From contig NW_026615338.1 of NCBI RefSeq assembly GCF_000801105.2, positions 54,821 to 118,820 of the forward strand: DNA of 64,000 bases, written 5' to 3'. This DNA comes from Raphanus sativus (taxonomy: Eukaryota; Streptophyta; Magnoliopsida; Brassicales; Brassicaceae). The number at the start of each line of letters is the position of its first letter. The first letter of the stretch is position 1. The notes under the pieces are model-generated. The model made no database searches and was not told the DNA's origin. It saw only the letters and a program-made list of their open reading frames with translations. The translations under genes were made by a program, and so were the position numbers. Of this stretch, positions 53,826-64,000 are shown one piece after another.

Positions 53826-55527
53826 GGAATCATCTGGATAGAAGGTGGGATATCTTCTTGCTCACAACACTTATGAGATTTATTCAACTTCCTGGTTATT
53901 CTCCACTGATTAGTGGTTCCAAATAAAGCTTCTTAGATCGTGGTTCATCCTGGTTTGATAAGAATCATGAAGATAATGGCATATGTCCGAACAGGCTAAT
54001 CTGGAATCATCTGGATAGAAGGTGGGATATCTTCTTGCTCACAACACTTTTGAGATTTATTCAACTTCCTGGTTATTCTCCACTGATTAGTGGTTCCAAA
54101 TAAAGCTTCTTAGATCGTGGTTCATCCTGGTTTGATAAGAATCATGAAAGATAATCGCATATCTCCAAACAGGCTAATCTGGAATCATCTGGATAGAAGG
54201 TGGGATATCTTCTTGCTCACAACACTTATGAGATTTATTCAACTTCCTGGTTATTCTCCACTGATTAGTGGTTCCAAATAAAGCTTCTTAGATCGTGGTT
54301 CATCCTGGTTTGATAAGAATCATGAAGATAATGGCATATGCCGAACAAGCTAATCTGGAATCATCTGGATAGAAGGTGGGATATCTTCTTGCTCACAACA
54401 CTTATGACATTTATTCAACTTCCTGGTTATTCTCCACTGATTAGTGGTTCCAAATAAAGCTTCTTAGATCGTGGTTCATCCTGGTTTGATAAGAATCATG
54501 AAGATAATGGCATATGTCCGAACAGGCTAATATGGAATCATCTGGATAGAAAGTGGATATCTTCTTACTCACAACTCCTATGAGATTTATTCAACTTCCT
54601 GGTTACTCTCCACTGATTAGTGGTTCCAATCAAGCTTCTTAGATCGTGGTTCATCCTGGTTTGACAAGAATCATGAAGATAATGGCATATGTCCGAACAG
54701 GCTGATCTGGAATCATCTGGATAGAAAGGTGGGATATCTTCTTGCTCACAACACTTATGAGATTTATTCAACTTCCTGGTTATTCTCCACTGATTAGTGG
54801 TTCCAAATAAAGCTTCTTAGATCGTGGTTCATCCTGGTTTGATAAGAATCATGAAGATATTGCCATATGTTCGAACATGCTAATCTGGAATCATCTGGAT
54901 AGAAAACGGGATATCTTCTTACTCACAACTCCTATGAGATTTATTAAACTTCCTGGTTATTCTCTACTGATTAGTGGTTCCAAATCAAGCTTCTTATATA
55001 TTGGTTCATCCTGGTTTGATAAGAATCATGAAGATATGGCCATATGTCCGAACAGGCTAATCTGGAATCATCTGGATAGAAAGTGGGATATCTTCTTAAT
55101 CACAACTCCTATGAGATTTATTCAACTTCCTGGTTATTCTCCACTTATTAATGGTTCCAAATAAAGCTTCTTAGATCGTGGTTCATCCTGGTTTGATAAG
55201 AATCATGAAGATAATGGCATATGTCCGAACAGGCTAATATGGAATCATCTGGATAGAAAGTGGGATATCTTCTTACTCACAACTCCTATGAGATTTATTC
55301 AACTTCCTGGTTACTCTCCACTGATTAGTGGTTCCCAATCAAGCTTCTTAGATCGTGGTTCATCCTGGTTTGACAAGAATCATGAAGATAATGGCATATG
55401 TCCGAACTGGCTAATCTGGAATCATCTGGATAGAAGGTGGGATATCTTTTTGCTCACAACACTTATGAGATTTATTCAACTTATGGTTATTCTCCACTGA
55501 TTAGTGGTTCCAAATAAAGCTTCTTAG
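53826..55527 (+). repeat. Centromeric satellite array 3 (~9.6 x 177 bp)
   Basis: The array starts mid-monomer at GGAATCATCTGG, fused to Copia-J integrase. It ends at CTTAG, where Copia-H begins. Both main monomer variants occur, with several small indels. No gene is present. Confidence 0.92.
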
Positions 55528-56043
55528 TGTTGAGATGAAGCTGCATGAGTGAAGAGGAATCAGATCAGGTATAAGAAAGCAAAGGATCATCATTACTTGG
55601 GAATCAAGTCTGTCTGTACAAATGACCTAGCTTGGAATGCAAGATAGGGAAGTTGGATATTTAAATCAAGAGATATGAAGAGAAGAAGAAGAGACTCGCC
55701 AAGATAGAAGAGAATGGCGAGTGGAGAAGGTCACAGGTTTGGTTAAGGAGTATGTGGTCCTTCCAACCGTTGGGACCTGTCCCTCTCACTCTGATCATCT
55801 GTGCCATCTCTGCCCAAGACAGACTTGTTTATTATTTGTATGGGATTCTTTGTTTATTATTTCCTGTGGGATTTGTTTCCCTTTATATATGTTGTAACTC
55901 ATCACAACAATAAATCAAGAAATCATTTTCTCTTTGTCTCTCTCTTTAATCTCGTTTACTCTCTCTCTCTCTCTCTCTCTTGTTCATCAGTGTTCTTAAG
56001 ACACTTATCTCTCTTTGATTCTCATAATCTATCAATTCTCACA
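55528..56043 (+). repeat. Copia-H 5' LTR
   Basis: This 516-bp LTR starts TGTTGAGATGAAGC and ends CAATTCTCACA, like Copia-G. A TATA-like CTTTATATATG is near 55882. A CT microsatellite lies at about 55958-55980. The primer-binding site TGGTATCAGAGC follows at 56044-56055. Confidence 0.88.
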
Positions 56044-56280
56044 TGGTATCAGAGCTTCAAGCTCTTGAAACCTTTCTTTCTTCCGCAAATCTCTGTGTTT
56101 TATTTCTATTTTTGGCAAAGTTCATACTGTTCTTGGTGTGTTCTTCATTCTCTTATCCAGATTTTACCAAAATAGCAAAGTTCATCCAATTCTTCTTTAA
56201 ATTTCTTTTTCTCACTCTGATAATTCCTTTGAAGTCTTTTCCACTGGATACTAGCTGTTCTTGATGTTATCCAGCTACTC

Positions 56281-58098
56281 ATGATGGAAAAATCAGAGAT
56301 TTCTATTTCAGTAACCCTAGAGGGGTCTAATTATTTGATATGGTCAAGAGTGGCCAGATTCACCTTGGGGAATCATGGACTTTGGACAGCCACATCATGA
56401 AGGCTGGAACTTCAAAGAAGATGACTCAAGAGGAAATTAAGTTCACACGCCTGGAGCATGACAGCAAGTGGGTTCAAGAAGATCAGCAAAACACTTGGAA
56501 TCATACAAAACTCCCTATCTCCAACAATCTTGAAGACACACTCCCATGTTCAAACCGCAAGAAGTCTATGGGAAACTCTTCAGCTTGGATATGGAAGTTT
56601 ATGGGAGAGCCTTCAAGTTGTTTATGAGCAGGATAGGCTTCTGAGCTTATTACTGCGCCTGGATTCAACCCACAACAAGCTGATAAATTTTCCTTAGAGG
56701 AAGGAAAGATACCAGACTTAGGAGAAGCTGGTGTTCTTAGAAGTCAATCAAATGGATATGAGCTCAAGGAGTTTGAGCATCCAGTGATTCATGGAAGAAC
56801 CATGTACTCAGCGCTCAGTAGTGACACCACTAGAGGAGAATGGTGGAGAAGTGAGACTGGCGCAACCAACCCTGATGATCCAGCAACCAGGAGAGACCTT
56901 GATCTCTTTATCAAAGCTGCTCAATCCCTTATCTCATCCAAGAAGGCTGGTATATCATCTCCTGACTCTAAACCCATTATTATAGATTCAGGAGCTAGTC
57001 ATCACATGATTAGTGATAGGAACTTGATTAGTGATATCCAACCTGCTACTGGAAATGTTCTGATAGCTAATGGTGATAAGGTGAAGATAGAAGGGATAGG
57101 GAACCTTAGGTTGTTTGATAGGGAATCAACTGCCTTATATATGCCTAAGTTTACATCTAACCTGTTATCTGTGAGGAGAGCTACTGTTGATCTGAGTTGT
57201 CAGGTTGTCTTCAGACCAGATGAGGTTGAGTTTCAAGATTTAAGACAGGGCAGGTTATTGGAAGAGGTCACGGCCATCAGGAGCTGTATCATCTCCAAAA
57301 GACACAACTAGCTGAATCTGCCTCATGTTGCTTGGTCAGTACATCTGCTGGGGTTGAGAGCACTATATGGCACGCCAGGCTGGGACATCCGCACACTAGA
57401 GCACTCAATCTGATGCTTCCTGGAGTGGTGTTTAAAAATGATGAGTGTGAAGCATGCATCTTGGGGAAGCATTGCAAGACAGTATTCCAAGGTCCAACAC
57501 GATTTATGAGAAGTGTTTTGACCTGGTTCACTCTGATGTGTGGACTGCACCTTGTATGTCCAGAGAGAATCACAAGTACTTTGTTACCTTCATTGATGAG
57601 AAGTCCAAGTACACTTGGGTCACACTGATCCAGTCTAAGGACAGAGTCTTGGAAGCTTTCAAGAATTATCATTCACATGTCACCAACCACTTCAGTGCTA
57701 AGGTGAAGATTCTCAGGTCAGATAATGGTGGAGAGTACACAAGTGGAGCTTTCAAGCAATTTTTATCTCAACAAGGGATTATTCATCAGACCAGTTGTCC
57801 TTATACTCCTCAGCAAAATGGAGTTGCTGAAAGGAAGAACAGGCATCTTATGGAGGTGGCTAGATCAATGATGTTCCAATGAGTGTTCCAAAGAGGTTCT
57901 GGAGTGATGCTGTGGTTTCTGCTTGTCATCTGATCAACAGAACCCCAACTAGAGTTCTCAATGACATCTCTCCTTATGAAGTTCTCAACAAGAGCAAACC
58001 ATCTCTGGATCACATGCGGGTGTTTGGATGTATCTGTTTTTGTATTGGTACCAGGAGGGCAGAGGAACAAGCTTGATGCAAGAAGCACAAAGGCAGTG
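56281..58098 (+). pseudogene. Copia-H gag-protease-integrase pseudogene
   Basis: This is a frameshifted copy of the Copia-G polyprotein beginning MMEKSEISISVTLEGSNYLI. Compared with Copia-G, indels occur near 56384 (G lost), 56488 (A gained), 56690 (two bases lost), 57246 (A lost), 57487 (C lost), 57872 (two bases lost) and 58038 (T gained). Five are one-base changes in homopolymers. Protease (IIDSGASHHM) and integrase motifs (HSDVWTAP, RSDNGGEY, NGVAERKN) remain readable in pieces. Like Copia-G it has no zinc knuckle. Gypsy-C cuts it after the ARSTKAV block at 58098. Confidence 0.88.
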
Positions 58099-59020
58099 TG
58101 ATACAAGCCTAAGCTGACAAAGGCTGTATGATCCAAGCAAGAGAGATGGAGCCGATCTAGACCAAGAGGTGGTTCTATTGTTTTGATCTAATCAAACAAG
58201 AGAAGCCGTGGGTGAGGAACAAGATGGATTGATGTGCACCACACGAGGGATGGAGAGCTCGTGATACAACACTAAGGAACCTTCAACCGTGGAGGTGCTG
58301 GTCTCACAAGGCAAGGAGGCGGCGAGTTCTGTTTGAGAGAGCTCTAGGTTTTCTTTCAAAGAAAGTTTATTAAAAATATCAAAAGTGTTTCTCCCATGAG
58401 TCTCGCAAACAATATAAAGACTAAGGACATATCCCTTGTCTATGCAAATGAAATGAACTTAAATAACATAAGGTTCAAATAAGGAAACAAAGAAGAAATG
58501 GTTTCTTCTTAGTCTTGGACCGAGATGCTTCAAGGTGATTTGTAAGCTAGTTGTGGCCTCGTTAAAAATCCTCCTGGAAAACCTCGTGGGACAAAACCAA
58601 TAGTAAGGAAAAGAGCACACACAAGGAGCTTGCCTCGTAGCTAACCATGTCCAAGAACCTTCTTAAGCATTGGGTTCTTCTATGGTAATGATCATCAATG
58701 GTTGTGACTCTGATCAGGTATGAGTGGCCAAAGATCTTCTCTTGATGCTTGAGAACTCCCATTTGGTTCCTCTATCTTTCACAGCATCTCTCTTGATCAC
58801 ATCTTTGATATCTTCCTCAGCTTGTTTAACCTGTCCAAGATCAGAAGCAAGTATCATGCTCTCATTAAATTTATGTTGAAGTATCTTAGCTCTTTGTCTA
58901 GTGATAGCTCCCTTAAACACGGTTGGTATGGGCACTTCTTGCTCAGTCTCTGGTTTGGTAATGTTGCTGATCATGTCCTGAATGTCTGGTTCAGTAAGAT
59001 CAGGTTCAATGTCCTCATCA
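58099..59020 (-). repeat. gypsy-C 3' LTR
   Basis: This 922-bp LTR starts TGATGAGGACATTG (minus) at 59020 and ends GCTTGTATCA at 58099. It encodes the last ~100 codons of pol, including GAITRQRAKI. A TATA-like CTTTATATTG (minus) lies near 58410. A degenerate version of the TTTTGTCCCA...GGTTTT...TTTTTAACGAGG block lies at 58557-58605. Confidence 0.82.
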
Positions 59021-62000
59021 TTCCCTCCCTCTTCAAAAGGTTTTGACCTCAAAACTGGTTCATCTGCAAAACAAGGAGACAAATCAGTAACATTGAAAGT
59101 GGATGATACATTTAACTCACCTGGCAGGTCAAGACGGTAGGCGTTGTTGTTGATCCTCTCGAGAACTTGAAAGGGACCAGTGCCTCTTGGCTTCAACTTA
59201 GAACTCCTCTGGTTAGGGAACCTCTCTTGCCTCATGTGTAACCAAACCCACTCTCCTGGTTCAAATATAACCTCTTTGCGACCCTTGTTAGCTTGTTTAG
59301 CATACTGGTCAGTTCGCTTCTCTAGATTCTCCTGGACTTTGTGGTGTAATTCCTTGACATAAGCAGCCTTGGCTTCACCCGTGAGACTAATAACTTCAGT
59401 TGGAGGTAAAGGAGTAAGATCGAGAGGTGTCTTTGGATTGAACCCATAAGCAGCTTCAAATGGTGACATCTTTGTAGCTGAGTGTTGAGCCCGGTTGTAT
59501 GCAAACTCTATGAAGGGAATACAATCAACCCAATTCTTCATGTTCTTTCCAATAGTGGCTCTAAGCAAGGTGGAGAGAGTTCTGTTAACAACTTCTGTCT
59601 GCCCATCAGTTTGTGGATGACAAGTAGTTGAGTAGAGTAGCTTTTGTCCCAAGCTTTTTCCATAGTGTCTTCCAGAAGTGGCTGAGGAACTTGGTGTCTC
59701 TATCTGATACAATGGTTCTTGGAATCCCATGTAAGCGAACCACTTCCCTGAAGAACAAGTCAGCTGTCCTGGATGCATCATTCACTTTGGCACAAGGTAT
59801 GAAGTGTGCCATCTTGGAAAACCTATCCACCACAACAAAGATTGAGTCTTTGTGTTGAATCATGGGTAGTCCTAGTACAAAATCCATGGATATGTCCACC
59901 CAAGGGGCTGTGGGAATGGGCAGTGGCATGTAAAGACCATGGGGTTGTACTCTTGACTTAGCTTTCTTGCATACCACACATCTTGCACAATGAGCTTCTA
60001 CTGTCTTCTTTAGGTGCGGCCAATAGAAATGCTCTCTGACTACAGCAAGTGTCTTGTCTATTCCAAAATGTCCCATGAGACCTCCTCCATGAGCTTCTCT
60101 AGTGATCAGGTCTCTCAAAGAACACTGAGGAATACATAATCTCTTGCTCTTGAACAAGACCCCTCATGCAAGTAGAACTTCCCGTGAGGTCCTTTAGTGC
60201 AGCTGGTGTAGGTGTCAGCAAGATCCGGATCCTCCCCATTATAGTTCCTTGATGAACTCAAATCCTAGCACCTTAGCTTCCATTGTGGCGATCAAGGCAT
60301 GTCTCCTGGAGAGTGCATCAGCTACAATGTTCTCTTTACCCTTCTTATACTTGATGATGTATGGAAAGGTTTCTATAAACTCCAGCCACCTAGCATGTCT
60401 TCTCTTGAGATTGGTTTGCCCTCTTAGATGTTTTAAGGGTCTCATGATCAGTGTGCACCACAAATTCCTTGGATAAGAGATAGTGCTGCCATGTCTCCAA
60501 AGCTCTCACCAAGGCATATAACTCCTTGTCATATGTAGGGTAGTTAAGAGCAGCTCCACTGAGTTTCTCACTGAAGAAAGCCACTGGTTTGCCTCCTTGT
60601 AGTAGTACTGCCCCAATCCCAATTCCTGAAGCATCACACTCTACTTCAAATGTCTTATTGAAGTCTGGTAAACTAGCACTGGTGCATGAGTTAGCCGGTA
60701 TTTGAGAGCCTGAAAAAGCCTCTTCTTGAGCTTTCCCCCACATGAATCCAACACTCTTCTTGACAATGGCAGTGAGAGGTGCTGCTATGCTACTGAAATC
60801 CTGAACAAACCGCCTGTAGAAACTGGCTAGCCCATGAAAACTTCTGACTTGACTGATGCTTGTGGGTACTGGCCATTCTTGGATTGCTCTAACCTTCTCT
60901 TCATCAACCTGTAATCCCTGTGAACTCACAACAAAACCTAGGAAAACAAGTTTATCAGTGCAGAATGTGCACTTCTTGAGGTTTGCATAGAGTCCTTCCT
61001 TGCGAAGTGTTTCTAATACTTGCTCAAGATGTGACACATGATCAAGTAAGTTTGTACTATAAATTAAAATATCATCAAAATATACCACAACAAACTTACT
61101 GATGTAGGGTCTAAGGATGTGATTCATGAGTCTCATGAAAGTACTAGGAGCATTGGTGAGTCCAAATGGCATCACCAGCCACTCATAGAGACCTTGCTTT
61201 GTTTTAAAAGCTGTCTTCCACTCATCACCTTCCTTCATCCTTACCTGATGGTACCCACTCTTAAGATCAATCTTGGAGAAGATGGTGGCTCCACTTAGCT
61301 CATCTAGCATGTCATCAAGCCGGGGAATGGGGTGTCTATACTTGATGGTGATGTTGTTGATTGCACGGCAGTCTACACACATCCTCCAAGTCCCATCCTT
61401 CTTTGGTACTAGTAAGACAGGAACCGCACAAGGACTTAGGCTCTCCCTCACGTACCCCTTGTCCAATAGGTCCTGAACTTGTCTTTCCAACTCCTTGGCC
61501 TCCTCGGGGTTTACTCTATAAGCTGGCTTGTTTGGCAGAGCAGCTCCTGGTATGAAATCTATTTGATGTTCAATGCCCCTTAGTGGTGGTAGGCCGTGTG
61601 GAATCTCTTCTTCTGGAAACAAGTCTTTGAACTTGTCAAGAAGCTTAGTAACCTCTGGTGGATACTCCACTTCACCTGAACCTGCACTCAAAAGCTCCTT
61701 AAAGATCATTAGTAGCATTGTGTGTTTGGTAGCAGTTGCCTTTCTTATATAGCTAGGCTGGATTAGGAAATTGACTTAACAGATTTTTCCTTCTCCTTAA
61801 CCATTTGCAAATGCAATTCATGAACTTGAGGGAGTGAGAGGAGCTAGACTAATCTTACGCTTGTTATGCATGAATGTATACATATTTGATCTACCATCAT
61901 GTCTTGTCTCTCTATCCCATTGCCAAGGTCGACCTAACAAAACATGCCCAGCTTGCATAGGCACTACATCACAAACTACCTCATCTTGATACTTACCAAT

Positions 62001-63559
62001 GCTAAAAGGGATAGTAACTTGCTCTTTGATCTGCAGCTCAACCTTTCATCTAACCATCTTAACTATAATGGATGCGGATGCTGGACCTTGACTAAGCCAA
62101 GCTTATCAACCATGTAAGCACTCGCGGCATTAGTACAAGACCCACCATCAATGATGAGGTTACATACCTTGCCTTTAATAGTGCATCTGCTATGGAAGAT
62201 GTTTTCTCTTTGGATAGTCTCAGCTGGTTCCAACATGACACTAAGCACACGCCTGATCATCAAGCTCTCTCCCCACGTCTGGATATTGCATCTCTCCATA
62301 GTCGGCTTGCAACTCAGGTGCATCCTCATCATGTGATTCATACCCATCTTCAGTGAGCATCATCACTCTCTGGTTCGGACACTCTCTAGCCATATGTCCT
62401 CGGCCCCTACACTTGAAACAAGTGATATCTCTAGCACGTTGAGGAGTGGTAGTCTTAGATGGCTCTGCCCTGGTGTCTTTGTTGTTATCAGTCGCTTGAG
62501 ACTTTGAGCGAGTGTCTCCCTCAACCCCTTTGCCCTTGTCTACTGGTTTGTTGTAGTTGCTGTTGTTGTTGGAGTTCCAGTTGGATTGGGATCTACCCTT
62601 GGTGCCCTTCTTCTTGATATGTTGCTCAGCTTGCACGGCTATGTGGAATAGGTCTTTGAGATCTCCATAAGCTTGTCTCTCAACCTTGCCACTCACTCTA
62701 TCTTGCACACCATCTATGAACTGAGCCATGACGTCCATGATCGTCTCTTCATCTCATTGAGATCAAGGCGGTTTCTTAACTTCTCAAACTCCTCATAGTA
62801 CTCCTCAACTGACTTGCTCCTTGCTTAAGTGTTCTGAACTTCTTGTGCAAGTCTCGGTGATAATGTTGTGGCACAAACCTCAGCCTCATAGCATCTTTCA
62901 TGTCTAACCAGGCGTCTAGTTGCCTCAAGTGCCCTCTCCTACGGTCAGAGCACAACCTATCCACCAGGATAAGGCATTGTCCGTGAGCTGAGCTACTGCC
63001 AAAGCAACTCTCTTGGGACCAGGATGGTTGTAGTAAGAGAAGATGTGATCCTCCTCTTTTCCCAATCAAGGTAAGCTTCAGGATCAACCTTTCCAGCATA
63101 CTGTGGTGGTGTCATCTTTAAAGATCCGGTCCTTGGTTGTGGTGTTGTTGGCGATGTCCTCTCTGCGGAGTTGCATAGTCATCTTCCTCATAGCCTTGGT
63201 TGCGGATGGGTCTCCGTGGAGCTCTACGTGGAGGTAAGTAATCCTCTTCCTCCTCTGCCTCTTCTCCATAGTCATCTTGTTGAACTCTTGCTCTCGGATA
63301 AAGGACCATGTTGTTGTCCAGTATCTTCTTCATTCTGCTGATTCCGAGTACTAGTCTCTGGATCATCATTGAAGTGCACTCCAGTACGCCTGTTGTTTGG
63401 AGCTTGGTACTGCTGGTTTCGGTTTGGAAACCTCTCAGCAGTTTGAGTAGCTTGAGCCGTGGGTCTCTGCTCAACTCTGGTTAGCCTATCTCCAAGGTCT
63501 TGGCGCATCTCCTTCAACTCTTCCCTCATTGCATTGAAGGCTTGCATCATAGTAGCCAA
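59021..63559 (-). pseudogene. gypsy-C gag-pol pseudogene
   Basis: A broken polyprotein read right to left, starting MATMMQAFNAMREEL at 63559. Gag pieces lie at 63559-62430. A CCHC knuckle (CFKCRGRGHMAREC) is near 62380-62425, protease ([10 protein letters not shown]) near 62125-62160, reverse transcriptase and RNase H at 61718-60390 (YFDDILIYS near 61060-61090; ECDASGIG near 60630-60655). The integrase finger and core are at 60157-59606 ([14 protein letters not shown]), and the final part is in another frame ([23 protein letters not shown]). Frame changes occur in gag (several), near 62250, 62050-61720, 60720, 60430, 60170 and 59640. It is non-functional. The region between protease and reverse transcriptase is the most degraded. 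Confidence 0.88.
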
Positions 63560-63971
63560 CTCGGATGCTTCTCCCTTGTACCTGTCAAAGAGAAGAACAA
63601 CTTAGGTAAATCTCGAAAATAAGATTAATGGAAAGAGAATAAAGTAAAAGGGAAAACCGATCAAGCTAAAAAGGAAAGTTTGAAATATGCTTGAAGAACA
63701 CGGTTGATGCAACTTGAAAGATTTTTAATTTTTTTTTTGAAATCGAATGGATGAACAATATGAACTAGAACGAGATGAACAAGTAACAAGATATGGGTTT
63801 TCAAGAGATATGGATGCACGAAACCTAAACGAAACAAGAAACAACTGAACTAATAATTTTTTTGGTTTTGATAAAAGCAACGAATGAACAAGATGAACTA
63901 CAAGATTTGAAACAACTGGAGGATAGATACAACCTGAGCCTGCTGAGGAACTTCAGCTCTGATACCAGAAA
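63560..63971 (-). other. gypsy-C leader and primer-binding site
   Basis: An AT-rich leader without a gene. The complement of TGGTATCAGAGC at 63956-63967 is the tRNA-Met primer-binding site, four bases from the LTR edge. Confidence 0.8.
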
Positions 63972-64000
63972 TGATACAAGCCTAAGCTGACAAAGGCTGT
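63972..64000 (-). repeat. gypsy-C 5' LTR, first visible bases
   Basis: The last 29 bp match 58099-58127 exactly and are the inner end of the 5' LTR, which continues past the window. Confidence 0.85.

Larger units (their letters stand above)
55528..58098 (+). mobile_element. Copia-H: decayed Copia-G relative, cut by gypsy-C
   Basis: A plus-strand element with 5' LTR, primer-binding site, gag, protease and part of integrase, ending where gypsy-C inserts. It was inserted into satellite after CTTAG (55523-55527). The protein is close to Copia-G throughout but the frame is broken at least seven times. The rest should lie right of the window beyond gypsy-C. Confidence 0.88.
58099..64000 (-). mobile_element. 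gypsy-C: decayed CRM-like Ty3/Gypsy, minus strand
   Basis: The 3' LTR (58099-59020), a frameshifted gag-pol, leader, primer-binding site and the first 29 bp of the 5' LTR (63972-64000) are visible. The matching TGATACAAGCCTAAGC starts at 58099 and 63972 fix the LTR edge. The polypurine complement (TTCCCTCCCTCTTC, 59021-59034) fixes the other. It interrupts Copia-H; the left flank is CAGTG (58094-58098) and the right partner is outside. The polyprotein tail with GAITRQRAKI lies in the LTR, as in gypsy-D. Confidence 0.88.

Noticed and set aside
1..64000. Host protein-coding, tRNA or rRNA genes
   Set aside because: No frame outside the retrotransposons has a recognisable host domain, and no tRNA or rRNA sequence was recognised. 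The tRNA-like 12-mers are primer-binding sites.

Overview
The window is plant DNA from a centromere and holds no recognisable host gene. Three arrays of a ~177-bp tandem satellite, each monomer carrying a HindIII site, are interrupted by LTR retrotransposons nested up to four deep. From memory, the satellite resembles the ~176/177-bp HindIII centromeric satellites of Brassica and radish, so the host is probably in tribe Brassiceae. The species cannot be settled from the sequence alone.

Layout. 1-3839 is the 3' end of an Athila-like Ty3/Gypsy element (integrase, non-coding tail, 3' LTR). It sits inside a minus-strand CRM-type Gypsy ('gypsy-A', 3840-20385). Gypsy-A is also broken by element F (5675-12661), which itself carries Copia-1 (6365-12066), and by Copia-2 (12788-18425). 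Gypsy-A lies in the RNase H region of Copia-E (20386-21461), which lies in satellite array 1 (21462-24103). Copia-G (minus, 24104-42224) interrupts the satellite. It contains Copia-I (plus, 27810-40449), which contains an intact CRM-type element, gypsy-D (28734-35135). Satellite array 2 follows (42225-45433). Copia-J (45434-53825) has lost its 3' half, is fused directly to satellite, and carries intact Copia-K (minus, 46899-52692). Satellite array 3 (53826-55527) is followed by decayed Copia-H (55528-58098), which is interrupted by a decayed Gypsy, gypsy-C (minus, 58099 to beyond 64000).

The nesting is supported by perfect 5-bp target-site duplications: TTCTC (Copia-1), GATAG (Copia-2), CCTTC (F), TAGTG (Copia-G), CTGAT (Copia-I), CAAGG (gypsy-D) and TTGTG (Copia-K). 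Where an element split a gene, the host reading frame resumes in frame on the far side. LTR pairs are equal or nearly equal in length and look identical by eye, so much of the nest is young. Gypsy-D, Copia-K and Copia-2 have full-length open gag-pol frames.

The most interesting signal is a stem-loop in the 3' untranslated region of six Copia elements and in the LTR of gypsy-A. Its loop and flank are nearly invariant, while its stem differs in sequence between families yet stays complementary. Other notable points are element F, clustering of Copia insertions in one part of the satellite monomer, Gag proteins without a zinc knuckle, and palindromes in two Copia U3 regions.
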